A stretch of 49,889 nucleotides of DNA from an uncultured Candidatus Puniceispirillum sp. (lineage in GTDB: Bacteria; Pseudomonadota; Alphaproteobacteria; Puniceispirillales; Puniceispirillaceae): contig CAJJBY010000013.1 in the NCBI GenBank assembly GCA_905182545.1, forward strand, positions 1 to 49,889, given 5' to 3'. Below are positions 36,621-47,306 of this stretch, in pieces. The first letter of the stretch is position 1, and each line of letters starts with the position of its first letter. The notes below the pieces were generated by a model. It searched no databases and was not told where the DNA came from. It saw only the letters and a program-made list of their open reading frames with translations. A program made the translations under genes and the position numbers.

Positions 36621-37283
36621 TTAAAACAAGGTTGGCCGCAATAGGGTAAGCGATTGTGCCGCAGCAACAAATGCCACCATCAAGACAAACCCAAAAAAGG
36701 TATGTTTGGCTGAAATACTGCCGTCTTTTTCCAGCTTGGCATCGGCAGTCTTGGATTTGCCTTTGACCATGACCACCGTCAAATTGCGCTTTTTCTTGAA
36801 TTTATAAATCAAAATGGCAGCAATATGTAAAATGATGATCAGAAACAAAAACCTCTCTGAAAAATGATGCACATCTGCAATTTTATCGGTCATATTCGGC
36901 ACCAGATGCGCAAGCGGCCCCTCAAACAAAACATCATCATTCGACATGGTGCCGGTAACCGCCATCAATAGCGGAATGCCAAGCAAGCCCAAAACCGCAT
37001 AACCGCCAAGGGCGCTATGGCCAGATTTTGCGACAGGATCAGGCTGAAACAGCGTTTTCAATCCATTCAACGCCGCCTTTGGCGATCGCAGAAACTGGCC
37101 GAACCGTGCATAATGGCCGCCAAGAAACCCCCAAAAAATGCGAAATGTCACAAGTCCCAGAACCGCCAGACCAAATCGTTCATGAACCCAAAGAACCTCG
37201 GTTTTGGCCGAAATAATTGCGCCAACGACACAAATAAAAAGACTCCAATGAAACAGGCGCAATGGAAAATCCCACACAATCAT
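36621..37283 (-). CDS. Cytochrome b561 / Ni,Fe-hydrogenase b-type cytochrome
   Basis: 220 residues, about five membrane helices. Histidines for two b-hemes are seen in PLRLFHWSLF, VHERFGLAVLG and DVHHFSERFLFLIIILHIAAIL. The WDFPLRLFHW start is typical of this family. It would pass electrons between quinol and a periplasmic cytochrome, consistent with the cytochrome c' gene that faces it. The last 40 residues contain a basic loop and a further helix. Confidence 0.9.
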   Translation of the reverse strand: MIVWDFPLRLFHWSLFICVVGAIISAKTEVLWVHERFGLAVLGLVTFRIFWGFLGGHYARFGQFLRSPKAALNGLKTLFQPDPVAKSGHSALGGYAVLGLLGIPLLMAVTGTMSNDDVLFEGPLAHLVPNMTDKIADVHHFSERFLFLIIILHIAAILIYKFKKKRNLTVVMVKGKSKTADAKLEKDGSISAKHTFFGFVLMVAFVAAAQSLTLLRPTLF

Positions 37284-37440
37284 GTCACTTCTCCAATTGC
37301 CAAATTGTTTGTCTTTTCGACCTTATCACAGGACAAGATCGACAAAAAAATGTTTTTCGCCCTGCATATATTGCCATTTATGATCAGCGGAGATCCATTG
37401 AAATCTGGCATGCGTTGGTGAAGCCTGATAGATTTTGCTT

Positions 37441-38085
37441 ATGACAATCATGCAGCAGAAACTTTTTTCTTCAGGTGGGGCGCTTGATAAGCTTGCCGCA
37501 ATCGATGCCGATATTGCCGCCGCGCTGTCACGCTTTGGTCCGCCACCCGACCGGTCGCTTCCCGCCAGTTTCGAAACTTTGGCACGATCCATTATCGGCC
37601 AACAGATATCTCGCGCTGCCGCCAGTGCAATCTGGACCCGCATGCGCGACCAAGACCATAACAGCGCCCCCGTCATCGCCGCCAAACAACCCGATGATTT
37701 AATGCCGTTCGGCCTGTCACGGCGAAAAGCCGAATATTTGATTGGCATTGCAGATGAAATCCAATCAGGGCGGCTCGATCTGGCAGCATTGGCCGAGATG
37801 AGCGGCGAGGATGTTCAAAAACGGCTTGTTGAAATTCGCGGCATTGGCGCATGGACAGCCGATAATTTTCGGCTTTTTGCGCTTGGCGATATGGATGCAT
37901 GGCCGGCCAATGACATTGCCTTGCAAGAAGGCATGAAACGACTGAAATCATTGGATGAACGACCGAACGGCAAAATGCTGGAAAAGCTTGGTGAGGCATG
38001 GCGCCCCTATCGCGGCGCGGGCGCGCTTATGCTTTGGCATATTTACGGCATTCTGGTTCGCAAAGCCACAATCGACGAAATCTAA
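37441..38085 (+). CDS. AlkA-like DNA-3-methyladenine glycosylase
   Basis: 214 residues from MTIMQQK, the minimal HhH-GPD domain. SIIGQQIS, the hairpin-helix-hairpin IRGIGAWTADNFRL and the catalytic aspartate in WPANDIAL are present. It removes alkylated bases from DNA. It lacks the N-terminal domain of E. coli AlkA, as in the short bacterial form. The 3' end overlaps the SRAP gene on the other strand by four bases. Confidence 0.93.
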   Translation: MTIMQQKLFSSGGALDKLAAIDADIAAALSRFGPPPDRSLPASFETLARSIIGQQISRAAASAIWTRMRDQDHNSAPVIAAKQPDDLMPFGLSRRKAEYLIGIADEIQSGRLDLAALAEMSGEDVQKRLVEIRGIGAWTADNFRLFALGDMDAWPANDIALQEGMKRLKSLDERPNGKMLEKLGEAWRPYRGAGALMLWHIYGILVRKATIDEI

Positions 38086-38750
38086 CCGAATAAATCGCCC
38101 TGATCCGGCTTTGCTGGCAAAAGCGCATCACCTTCAAGCGGCGTCACCAGCCCCGGATGATCTATCCCCGCCCTGCCAACATCAGGCGCAACCCGATACC
38201 AGTTAAACCAGCTAGCCGGTGCAATTTCACAATATTTTTCAGCCTGATCGGCGGTTCCGCCAAGCCATTGCATTTCAGTACCCGCAGCAAGCACAAGCGG
38301 CTGGCGATGGTGAATTTCGGCCAGCTTGCCATCAGCGGCACTGGTCATAATCACAAAGCGCGATTGTGATCCCTGCTGAAACAATAATCCGGCCATCGCC
38401 ATAACGCCGCCATCAGATAGCTGAATATGCCAAGGTGTTTTTGATGCTGACCATTCATACCAGCCGCTTGCCACAACAATACAGCGCGACAGCGAAAAAG
38501 CATCGCGAAAGGTTGGTTTTTTCCGCGCTGTTTCCATGCGGGCATTGATCAGAAAACTTTTGTTTGGCCCTGTCGGCGGCAGCCCCCATGCAGCGGTTTT
38601 GGCCTGAAGATGAAGACCATCACGAACAAGAACCATGCTATTCTGGCTTGGCGCAATATTCCAGCGCGGGCGCAGATTTTGCAAAATCGTAACGCCAAAA
38701 CGGCGCATTAATTCGTCTGTTGTGGCCGTGCTGGTAAAGCGTCCGCACAT
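38082..38750 (-). CDS. SOS-response-associated peptidase (YedK/HMCES family)
   Basis: 222 residues from MCGRFTST; the start is fixed because Cys2 is the catalytic residue that links covalently to abasic sites in single-stranded DNA. The other family residues are Asn in LINARMET, Glu in SGWYEW and His in IHHRQPLVL (HxRQP here rather than the more common HxRMP). It protects abasic sites at replication forks. It converges with the AlkA-like glycosylase, whose product is exactly such an abasic site. Confidence 0.95.
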   Translation of the reverse strand: MCGRFTSTATTDELMRRFGVTILQNLRPRWNIAPSQNSMVLVRDGLHLQAKTAAWGLPPTGPNKSFLINARMETARKKPTFRDAFSLSRCIVVASGWYEWSASKTPWHIQLSDGGVMAMAGLLFQQGSQSRFVIMTSAADGKLAEIHHRQPLVLAAGTEMQWLGGTADQAEKYCEIAPASWFNWYRVAPDVGRAGIDHPGLVTPLEGDALLPAKPDQGDLFG

Positions 38751-38934
38751 AACACACCATGCCCTTATCGTGAAAATTCTGACGAGATCGATCTTCCGCC
38801 ATATAGGTAGCGCGAAACTGGCGACTAGGCGAGCCATCAATCATGTTGTATCACTGGATAGCAACCACCGCGATCCGGCGCAATGATGCCGCGCATTGCC
38901 GAAACCAGCAACCCCAAAGGCCCCATTTCGTACC

Positions 38935-39909
38935 ATGACAGCCTGCCTTGCCATTTCCAATCAGAGCATCGCCAAGGCGTTAACTATTCTTGCGGCAGGA
39001 CAGCTTGTCGCTTTTCCAACCGAAACCGTTTATGGGCTTGGCGCTGACGCCACCAATGCGGCAGCAGTTGCGCGTATTTTTGCGGCCAAACAGCGGCCAG
39101 CCTTTAATCCGCTGATAAGCCATGTTGCGTCGGCCGACGCTGCTTTTGCGCTTGGTCAAAAAACCCGAATTGCCGCCGCCCTTGCCGCTGCTTTCTGGCC
39201 GGGCCCCCTGACATTGATCCTGCAGCGCACTGATGATTGCCCTGTGGCGATGCTAACCACCGCCGGATTGGACAAGCTTGGGATTCGGGTTCCGGCGCAT
39301 CGCGGCGCACAAACGCTTTTACAAGCCTTTAGCAAACCCATTGCTGCGCCAAGCGCCAACCCATCAGGTCGAATCAGCCCCAGCACAGCCAAACATGTTC
39401 TGAATGGGCTTGATGGTAGGCTGGATCTGGTGCTTGATGGCGGGTCATGCGAATCCGGCCTTGAATCGACCATTATTGACTGTACGGGCGAAGTTGCCCG
39501 CCTATTGCGCCCCGGCGGGATTACGCGCGATGCCATGGCCGCAGCTTTGGCCGCGGCAAATTGCAACCCGCAGATTGATATTGCAGAACCATTGGCCGAT
39601 CGCGAAAATCCGGTCGCACCCGGCCAGCTTGCCAGTCATTACGCGCCCAAGGCGCCAGTTCGGTTGATGGCCAAAACCAGCTCAGCCGATGAAGAATTAA
39701 TCGGGTTTGGCACTGTTAGCGGGGCTGGTAAATTAGCCCTGAACCTCAGCCCTTCAGCCGATTTGGTTGAAGCTGCGGCCAATCTGTTTTCGATGCTGCA
39801 TGCTGTTGATGCTGCTGATATTGCCAAGATTGCTATTGCCCCAATTCCCCATACCGGCCTTGGCGAGGCCATTAATGACCGGCTTCGCCGGGCCGCCGCC
39901 CCGCGCTAA
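38935..39909 (+). CDS. L-threonylcarbamoyladenylate synthase, Sua5 type
   Basis: 324 residues from MTACLAISN. The YrdC domain has VAFPTETVYGLGADA, FNPLISHV, KPIAAPSANPSG and RPGGITRDAM; the linker ASHYAPKAPVRL and the extra C-terminal domain make it Sua5 rather than short YrdC/TsaC. It makes threonylcarbamoyl-AMP from threonine, bicarbonate and ATP for the t6A modification of tRNAs. A 13-codon upstream extension (38896) is unsupported. Confidence 0.95.
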   Translation: MTACLAISNQSIAKALTILAAGQLVAFPTETVYGLGADATNAAAVARIFAAKQRPAFNPLISHVASADAAFALGQKTRIAAALAAAFWPGPLTLILQRTDDCPVAMLTTAGLDKLGIRVPAHRGAQTLLQAFSKPIAAPSANPSGRISPSTAKHVLNGLDGRLDLVLDGGSCESGLESTIIDCTGEVARLLRPGGITRDAMAAALAAANCNPQIDIAEPLADRENPVAPGQLASHYAPKAPVRLMAKTSSADEELIGFGTVSGAGKLALNLSPSADLVEAAANLFSMLHAVDAADIAKIAIAPIPHTGLGEAINDRLRRAAAPR

Positions 39910-40135
39910 CTGTTCTTTTTAATTTTTGCCATAGATGTGTGAAATTTTCGGCCTAAAAATCTGTTTCACCGAAAACAACCCATCACCGCTGAACAGCATT
40001 TGCATTGGCGGGCGCAGATACCTATAAATAAATAGGTCTTTGGTAAAAGACAGATATCTGGGTGTGGCATTTGGCTGGTTGGCTGTGGCATGAACCAACC
40101 ACCACGCAGAATGTTAGCGTTGCTATCAAAAAAAT

Positions 40136-41599
40136 ATGACAGGGATTGTGAAGCTTATGGATGACCGTAAACCAAATATCATTGATGATCTAATCGGCCT
40201 TGTTGGTGACAAAGCGGTGCTACAAACCACCGATGATACGGCAAGCTATCTGTCTGATTGGCATGACCGGTTTCACGGGTCAGCGCATGCGGTTGTTCTG
40301 CCAGAAACAACCGCGCAGGTTGCGGCCATCATGGCCTATGCAAACAAGCATGATATCATCGTCGTTCCGCAAGGTGGCAATACGGGCTTTATGGGTGGGG
40401 CAACGCCTGATAGCAGCGGCAATTCAATCCTCTTGTCGCTTCGCCGGATGAACAAGGTTCGTGAAATTGACACGCAAAATATGTCAATGACGATAGAGGC
40501 GGGCTGTATCTTGCAAAATCTTCAAGATATTGCTGAAGATGCAGGTTTGTATTTCCCACTGAATCTGGCGGCAAAAGGTAGCTGCACAATTGGCGGCAAT
40601 CTTGGCACCAATGCCGGCGGGCTGAATGTTGTTCGTTACGGCACAACCCGCGCCTTAACGCTTGGCCTCGAGGTCGTGCTGATAGGCGGCGAAGTGTTGG
40701 AAATGCTAAGCGGGCTTCGCAAAGATAATACAGGTTATGATTTGAAAGATCTGTTTGTCGGATCAGAAGGCACGCTTGGCATTATCACCGCAGCAACAAT
40801 GCGGCTGTTTCCAAAACCTGTTGCCCTCAGCACTGCCTTTGCCGAAATTCGTGATGTTGATGCGGCGGTTGAATTGCTGCATCGCGTGCAGGCCGCATCT
40901 GGCGGTATGGTCGAAGCCTTTGAATTGATTCCGGCCGATATTCTGCATGTTCTGTTTGAGTCATTCCCCAATATCCAGCGTCCGCTTGCCACCATTGGCC
41001 CGATGAATGTTTTGATGGAAATTGGCAGCACCAATCCAGCCGATAATGAGGTTGATGGAAATGGCAGCTCGCCAATCCGGTCGATCATGGAAACAATTCT
41101 TGAAACCGCCTTTGAGGATGGTTTGGTGATTGATGCCACCATCGCAAATAGCGATGCCCAGCGCGATGCCTTATGGGATGTTCGCGAATCATCACCCGAA
41201 TCACATAAACGCGCTGGCAAAGTGGTACGGTCAGATGTGGCATTGCCTCAATCAGCCTTATCAGCATTTTATGCTGACATGGTTGCTGGCGTAAAAGCGA
41301 TTGATCCAGAAATCCGCATTTGTGGCTATGGCCATATTGGCGATGGCAATTTGCATTTCAATCTTGTTCAGGCCGCTGGTGGCGATCCTGATTTTGACGC
41401 CAAAGCCCCGAAATTGCTCGAATTGCTCTATGGGAATGTCACCAAATATGGCGGGTCAATCAGTGCCGAACATGGCATTGGTCAGGTCAAACGTGACCAG
41501 CTAGCCAAGGTCAAAAGCCCCGCGATCATCAATACCATGAAATCAATCAAGGCTGCTTTAGACCCGAAAAATTTAATGAACCCGGGTAAGGTTATCTAA
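40136..41599 (+). CDS. FAD-linked oxidase (GlcD/D-2-hydroxyglutarate dehydrogenase-like)
   Basis: 487 residues. The PCMH-type FAD domain shows VVPQGGNTGFMGGATPD, NLGTNAGGLNVVRYG and LFVGSEGTLGI; the C-terminal cap has GYGHIGDGNLHFN, SISAEHGIGQVKRD and LDPKNLMNPGKV. It oxidises a 2-hydroxyacid such as D-lactate, glycolate or D-2-hydroxyglutarate; the last is my best guess from overall layout. An alternative start is at 40157. The 226-base leader has a 5-bp hairpin (CCTAT...ATAGG near 40020-40036). Confidence 0.9.
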   Translation: MTGIVKLMDDRKPNIIDDLIGLVGDKAVLQTTDDTASYLSDWHDRFHGSAHAVVLPETTAQVAAIMAYANKHDIIVVPQGGNTGFMGGATPDSSGNSILLSLRRMNKVREIDTQNMSMTIEAGCILQNLQDIAEDAGLYFPLNLAAKGSCTIGGNLGTNAGGLNVVRYGTTRALTLGLEVVLIGGEVLEMLSGLRKDNTGYDLKDLFVGSEGTLGIITAATMRLFPKPVALSTAFAEIRDVDAAVELLHRVQAASGGMVEAFELIPADILHVLFESFPNIQRPLATIGPMNVLMEIGSTNPADNEVDGNGSSPIRSIMETILETAFEDGLVIDATIANSDAQRDALWDVRESSPESHKRAGKVVRSDVALPQSALSAFYADMVAGVKAIDPEIRICGYGHIGDGNLHFNLVQAAGGDPDFDAKAPKLLELLYGNVTKYGGSISAEHGIGQVKRDQLAKVKSPAIINTMKSIKAALDPKNLMNPGKVI

Positions 41600-41636
41600 T
41601 CCTAAAAATCACCCTTTAACGTGAAAGGTTTAGATC

Positions 41637-42188
41637 ATGGGAAAAACACCCTCAGCCGCCGATATTTTAAATTTCTGGTTTGTCGAAACAATACCTGAAT
41701 TCTGGTTTAAAAAAGATGATGATTTTGACGCTGCCATCCAAGACAGGTTTGGCAAGGCCGTCACTGAAGCGCTTGCCGGAAGGCTTGACCATTGGGCCAA
41801 TGATGCCGATGGCTGTCTTGCGCTTATCTTGATGATTGACCAATTCACCCGCAATATGTTTCGCCATTCGGCACGGGCATTTTCGGGCGATGAAATGGCG
41901 CTGGCGTTAAGCCTTCGTTGTGTTGAGCGCAAATATCTTGATGCTGACAAACCATCCTATTGTCATTTCATGCTTATGCCGATGATGCATAGCGAAGAAA
42001 TTGGCATCCAAGACATGTCTTTGCCGTTATTTGAGCAATATACCTCAAAATTGACCCATGACTATGCCGTGAAACATCGCGATATCATCGCCCGTTTTGG
42101 GCGGTTTCCGCACCGCAATGCTATGCTTGGCAGGCCTAGTAGCAGCGACGAAGATCAATTTTTGACCCAGCCCGGATCATCGTTTTAG
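41637..42188 (+). CDS. DUF924-family protein
   Basis: 183 residues of the TPR-like DUF924 family. ILNFWFVETIPEFWFKKD starts it, LILMIDQFTRNMFR is the best-kept block, and FGRFPHRNAMLGR ends the domain. The family's function is not established. It follows the oxidase gene by 37 bases and may be in its transcript. The stop overlaps the end of the glycosyltransferase gene on the minus strand. Confidence 0.92.
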   Translation: MGKTPSAADILNFWFVETIPEFWFKKDDDFDAAIQDRFGKAVTEALAGRLDHWANDADGCLALILMIDQFTRNMFRHSARAFSGDEMALALSLRCVERKYLDADKPSYCHFMLMPMMHSEEIGIQDMSLPLFEQYTSKLTHDYAVKHRDIIARFGRFPHRNAMLGRPSSSDEDQFLTQPGSSF

Positions 42189-43144
42189 GCGTTTGGTTTC
42201 AAGCCGAGAGATTCAAGCGCACCAATCGCGGCAGCAGCGCTGACTTCAGAAATTGGCGCGCCTTGAAGCCAGCTTGCCGCCGCCCCTTTTGAGGCTGACA
42301 TGGTTGGATCAGATATCAGGCCCCATGATCATAAGGCTTGACACGCCGGTTCGGGCTGCCAAAAACATCGGGCCAGTGTCATTACCAATTACAAAAGCAG
42401 CACCGCCAAGCAATCGCGCCAATCCAGCCAGATTTGTTTTCCCGCATAAATCAATCGCATCAGGCGAAGCGGCCAAAACGGCATTTACCGCGTCACGGTC
42501 ATCAGCCGTGCCAACAAGCACAATTTCAAACCCGCGCGAAACTAATTCATTGCCAGTTGCGGCGAACCTGTCTGCAGGCCATCGTTTTTGCGGCTTTGCC
42601 AGCGAACATCCGGGGATAAGAACCGCATATTGCTTGTCATTAATCATAACCGCCAGATCGTCGGTTTGCGCCGCCCCATTGACAAGCCATGACATATCGG
42701 GGCTTTGCGAAATACCGCCTGCCATTTTGACGCTTGTGCTCATACGGTCGCGATTATTCACACCGGTAAAATTAGGAAGCGGATCCGAACAGCCAGAGGC
42801 GGTGCCAATCCAGCGTGTGTTTGATGGCACGAAATGCGCAAAATAATTTCGGGTACGGCTGCTGCATTGCATATCGACAATCATTGACCAGTCTTGACGA
42901 AAAGACTGGCGAATCCGCCATGCAGCGACTAGGTTCAATAACCAGCACGCGGATCGGCAATCACCTCATCAAACCAAGGCATCATTTTGGCCAGCGACAA
43001 GAATCCGGGGCTGGTCATAAGGGCGATACGCGCCTGAGGATTGCCAGCACGAAGGCTTGCAAAAGCGTCAAGCGCCTGCACAATATCGCCAAGCGCACCA
43101 TGTTTGATAACAAGGATTCGGCGGTTATCTGTGTTTTGAAGCAT
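42185..43144 (-). CDS. Glycosyltransferase family 9 (heptosyltransferase-like), two frameshifts
   Basis: About 319 residues over three frames. RILVIKHGALGDIVQALDAF is the GT9 start; after DPRAGY near 42938 the frame moves (a G seems lost, WNLVAAWRIRQ follows). The donor-binding part has KRWPADRFA and VIGNDTGPMFLAARTG. Near 42315 a second shift leads to the end SDPTMSASKGAAA and stop at 42185. Such enzymes add heptose or similar sugars to the lipopolysaccharide core at the inner membrane. The GT4 gene and lptD nearby strengthen that reading. Confidence 0.85.
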
Positions 43145-43297
43145 ATGTGATTGTCACTTATCAGCAAGCGATTCGAAATCATATTTTATTACACCATAAT
43201 AAGTAACCTGTTGTGTAGTTCAAATGATGCAATAGACTATTACAGCCGCGCATAATCTTTTATCCTGATCATTCGGCCGATCATTTGGAATGAATTT

Positions 43298-44437
43298 ATG
43301 AAACCATCAAATGATGTCCTGAACATAGATATTTTACTGCCTGCTAAAGAAGCCTTTTCACCGGCAAATGCTGGCGCGGTTGCTACCTATGTTCATGACA
43401 TCACAAAAGCCAGCACATCGGGGCATAGATTTAAAATTTTTGGGCGTGCGGTAAGCAAGCCCTTTCCTAATACGAACTTTGCCGCGATCAAACCCAAAAT
43501 GGCATGGCTTTATGGCCAGAACATCGGTTTTGCGATGGCCTATCTTCGCCAACTTAATTCGCATTCCAAACCTGATTTGATCGAAATTCATGGAAGATGC
43601 AATGTTGCGTCCTATATCGCAGCCAAAAGGCCTGATATTCCCGTCACGCTTTTTCTTCCGAATGACCCTCGCGACATGAAGGGATCAAAAACCAGTGCCG
43701 AACGCAAGGATCTGGTAGCAAAGCTGGCTCAGATTATTTGCGTTTCAGATTATATCAAAGATTGCTTTCTTGATGGCCTTGCGCTTAACGCCGAAGAGTT
43801 AGCAAAAGTCTGTGTTTTCCCCATTGGCGTTTCGCGGCGGTTGAAAACACCACCTCAAAAAGAGGCCATCATCTTTCTTGCTGGCCGCATGGTGCCGGAA
43901 AAAGGGATTTTGGAATGCGCCCAAGCGCTTGCCGATATTCTGCCATCCTATCCAGAATGGCGGTTGGTCATTGCTGGCGCGCGCAGATTTGAACAGGCCG
44001 ACCCCAATAGCTACGAAGCAAAGGTGGCAAAGGCCATCGAGCCACTTGGCAATCAGGCGGAAATGACCGGCTTTATTCCCTTGGATCAGGTTCGTGACTG
44101 GCAGGAACGTGCCGCCATTGCCGCCTGCCCATCCTTATGGCAAGAACCGCTTGGTAAAGTTGTGGTTGAAGCTCTGGCAGCGGGATGCGCTGTTCTCACA
44201 ACGAGGCGTGGCGGGATTCCCGAAGTGGCCAAAGGCCGCGCATTGATCATCGACAAGCCATCAGTTGCCACATTTCGTGATGGCTTTGCCAAGCTTTTAA
44301 AAGATGATCAGTTTCGTCATCAATTGCAAAGCATCGCCTTTGCAGATTTTCCGTTTACCAGCACCGCAATGGCCAATAAGGTGGATTTGCTTCGCCAAGC
44401 AGCATTTGACACGGCTTGGCATGGACATAGAGGGTAA
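43298..44437 (+). CDS. Glycosyltransferase family 4
   Basis: 379 residues in two Rossmann-like halves. ANAGAVATYVHDI near the N-terminus, VFPIGVSRRL, the start of the second half FLAGRMVPEKGI and the nucleotide-sugar motif WQEPLGKVVVEALAAGCAV (EPxGxxxxE) are the GT4 marks. It transfers a sugar to an envelope glycan, probably lipopolysaccharide. Upstream is a 150-base AT-rich space shared with the divergent GT9 gene, likely holding both promoters. The sugar is unknown. Confidence 0.92.
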   Translation: MKPSNDVLNIDILLPAKEAFSPANAGAVATYVHDITKASTSGHRFKIFGRAVSKPFPNTNFAAIKPKMAWLYGQNIGFAMAYLRQLNSHSKPDLIEIHGRCNVASYIAAKRPDIPVTLFLPNDPRDMKGSKTSAERKDLVAKLAQIICVSDYIKDCFLDGLALNAEELAKVCVFPIGVSRRLKTPPQKEAIIFLAGRMVPEKGILECAQALADILPSYPEWRLVIAGARRFEQADPNSYEAKVAKAIEPLGNQAEMTGFIPLDQVRDWQERAAIAACPSLWQEPLGKVVVEALAAGCAVLTTRRGGIPEVAKGRALIIDKPSVATFRDGFAKLLKDDQFRHQLQSIAFADFPFTSTAMANKVDLLRQAAFDTAWHGHRG

Positions 44438-44497
44438 AAAAGGCTAGCGATAGATCATGATTATCATAACAATATCTCGGCATGGGGGTTAAGCATC

Positions 44498-46659
44498 TTG
44501 GGGTTTTTATTCATCAATTGCCGCCTGTGTTGCCTGCTGTTCTTGCTGGTGCTGATAACACCAGCCAATTTTGCATTTGCCGCTGATAAGCCGATTGGAT
44601 TCGAAGCTGATAATGTTGTTGTGAATCAGGCTGACGGCAGCCTTTTTGCAACTGGCAATGTTGAATTAAAACAGGCCAATAACACCTTGCGCGCCGATGA
44701 AGTGACCTATTACCGCAACCAGAACAAAGCCATTGCCCGCGGTAATGTTGTTCACATTGATGGCGACGGCACCGTCACCAACGCTGCGATTATGGAACTC
44801 GATACCGAATTTTCGCATATTCTTGCCGAGACCATCATTTCAAACTTTGCCAATGGCGAGTGGATATCGGCCGATCATGCTGACCGCATTGCCGGTGACA
44901 GAGGCATTTTTGACGCTAGCCGTTTCACTCCATGCAAATGTGATTTTTTGAATGGTGAACAGCCTTTGTGGGATATTAAGGCCAGTCAATCCGTGCGGAA
45001 TGAAAAGACCCAAACCATCACCCATTATAATATGCGGATGAATGTGCTGAATGTGCCGGTTGGCTATCTGCCATTTCTGACGCATCCTGATTGGACAGTG
45101 CGGCGACGTTCGGGCTTTTTGACCCCAAGCTTTATCATCAGTTCAGATTTGGGCTTTACCCCATCGATCCCCTATTATCAGATTATTGATGAAACAAGTG
45201 ATGCAGAATTCACCACTTACAAATATCAATATCGTGGGCTTGGCGTAAAATCGCGCTATCGCAAATTATGGGATAGGGCTGAGTTGAACGCCATCTTCTA
45301 CACAGCCAATGTTGAAACCTATAAAAAGAACCGCGAGCTTGTCGGCGCCGTTGATGCGACCTATGCAAGCCGCATTGGTAATGGGTGGAACATCAAGGCC
45401 AATCTTCGCCGGGCAAGCCAAGACACGTTCATGCGCCGCTATGATTTCAATGACGACACCTCACTGAAATCAACCGTTTCAGCAACAAGAACAATCGACA
45501 ACCGCTATTACAGGGTTGAAGCATCCGACCGCCAATCATTGCTTGCCAGCGACAAAACCTTGAATGAACCAACTGTTCTGCCATCAATTTTCTTTGAGAA
45601 AACCGAGAAAGGCTGGCGCGGAAACCAGAAGTTCCGAACCGAACTTAGCGCCGTGCAATTGGATAATGATCAAGGGCATGATATGGCGCGCTGGAGCGGC
45701 ATTTTTGAAGTGGCGGAAGATTTTGAGCTGCCGCTTGGCATCGCCAATTATGAGGCAAATGTCACCGGCAATTACTACAGCATCCACACCAAGCCAGATA
45801 GCGCGGCAACAAAGCTTGGTGATATCAGTTTTGTTACCCCTGCCCTTTCAGTTGGCTGGCGATTGCCGATTGCGGTGGTCGGGGCAAACCGCACTGCAAT
45901 TTTTGAACCGCAAGCCCGACTAGCCTTTATTGGCGGCAAAGACCGGACATCGGATATTCCCAATCGTGACGCCAGTGATTACCGTATTGACGAGGCCAAT
46001 CTTTTCCTTTTGAACCGCTATCAGGGCAAGGATTATATCTTGCCAGGAACGCGTGCTGACATTGGCTATCGGCAACAACCAACGATAATTTTTTTGGTGA
46101 TGTGTCTGGCTTTCTTGGTGTTAGCCGCCGCCTGTCGGGAAAAACATCCGCTGGCCTGAACACCGATCAGGGTGATAAATATTCCGACTATGTTGCAAGC
46201 CTGACGGTAAATCCGGCAAACAGCTTTAATGTGCGTTGGTTGGGACGGCTTTCATCAAAGGATTTAACCTTGAATGAATCAAAGACATCGCTTTCCTCGG
46301 CACTTGGCACCGGCAATTTAAGCCTGACCCATAACCAGCTTGCCAAAGCTTATTTCGCCAGCAGTGACGATGACCGTGAAGAATTATCAGCAAGCTATAG
46401 CCAATCACTAATCGGTGGTTGGCAGTTTTCGGCAACGCAATTATGGGATCTGTCTTATGGCAAAACCCAGCGCAAGAAAAGCACGGCCGCGCTTAGCTGG
46501 AATGGTGGCGTTCAAGATTGCCTATATATCACCATCAATTATGAACATGACCCTGTTGCCGACCGTGATGTTAGCGCCGTTGACCAGTTAAATTTCGTCA
46601 TTGGCTTTAAAAACCTTGGCGCGATCTCGCAATCAGCAGCATCGGCTTTTGGAAAATAA
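44498..46659 (+). CDS. lptD: LPS-assembly protein LptD, frameshifted
   Basis: About 720 residues: signal peptide (hydrophobic CCLLFLLVLITPANFAFA), a periplasmic OstA domain (IGFEADNVVVNQADGSLFAT, KAIARGNVVHIDGDG), then the outer-membrane barrel (VPVGYLPFLTHPDW, RRRSGFLTPSF). The frame breaks near 46070, where one A is missing from an AAA run; the barrel end follows from NDNFFGDVSGFLGVSRRLSG to 46659. With one G removed from GGGG at 44499-44502 an ATG at 44482 becomes the natural start instead of TTG. It inserts lipopolysaccharide into the outer leaflet. Confidence 0.92.
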
Positions 46660-46699
46660 GGCCAGCCACCATTCCATGGCGATTTCGCCTTGTGATCCG

Positions 46700-47290
46700 T
46701 TACAGCAGAACAGCAATCAGAACGATGATAACGGTTGAAATAATCATCGCACGCGTTAGCCGCACATTATTGCGAAGGCTTTTGCCCATAATCGTCCCAA
46801 GCCAGCACCAAAGGCTATGCAAACAAAGCTGGCAGATGGCAAAGGTCAGGATAACAACAGGCAATTGAACCGAAAAATCGCCAAGAGCTGGGGCAAATTT
46901 TCCCCATGCCAGAACACACATAACCCATGCTTTGGGGTTTAGCGGATGAACAAATAAGCCGTTACGAAAGCGGAAATGATCTTGCGCAGGCTCGGCGTTG
47001 CTGGTGTCGGCATCGCTTGCTGGCCATGATTTCAGCGCCAGCCAGATCATATAGCCAGCGCTGACATAGCTGAACAGCATTTGCCAGACAGGCGCCTCGG
47101 CCAAAACAAGACCAAAACCAAATCCAATAAACAGATTGAGCGCGATTTTGCCGACAATCAGCCCAAGAATGAAACCGATAGATTGACGCAGCCCTTGGCG
47201 AACCCCGGCCAGCATCACAATCAAATTGGCTGGCCCGGGCGTGCCAACCATGAAGGCAACAAAGGCTAATAGGGTGAAAAACGCAAGCAT
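46700..47290 (-). CDS. LysE/RhtB-family amino-acid exporter
   Basis: 196 residues with about six membrane helices. The signature GTPGPANLIVMLAGVRQG near the N-terminus and NPKAWVMCVLAWG in the middle mark the family. These proteins export amino acids such as lysine, homoserine or threonine. It converges on lptD, and its gene starts 16 bases from the end of the broken GNAT gene, so the two may have been co-transcribed. The cargo is unknown. Confidence 0.92.
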   Translation of the reverse strand: MLAFFTLLAFVAFMVGTPGPANLIVMLAGVRQGLRQSIGFILGLIVGKIALNLFIGFGFGLVLAEAPVWQMLFSYVSAGYMIWLALKSWPASDADTSNAEPAQDHFRFRNGLFVHPLNPKAWVMCVLAWGKFAPALGDFSVQLPVVILTFAICQLCLHSLWCWLGTIMGKSLRNNVRLTRAMIISTVIIVLIAVLL

Positions 47291-47306
47291 TTAAAGGGGT
47301 TCCAAT

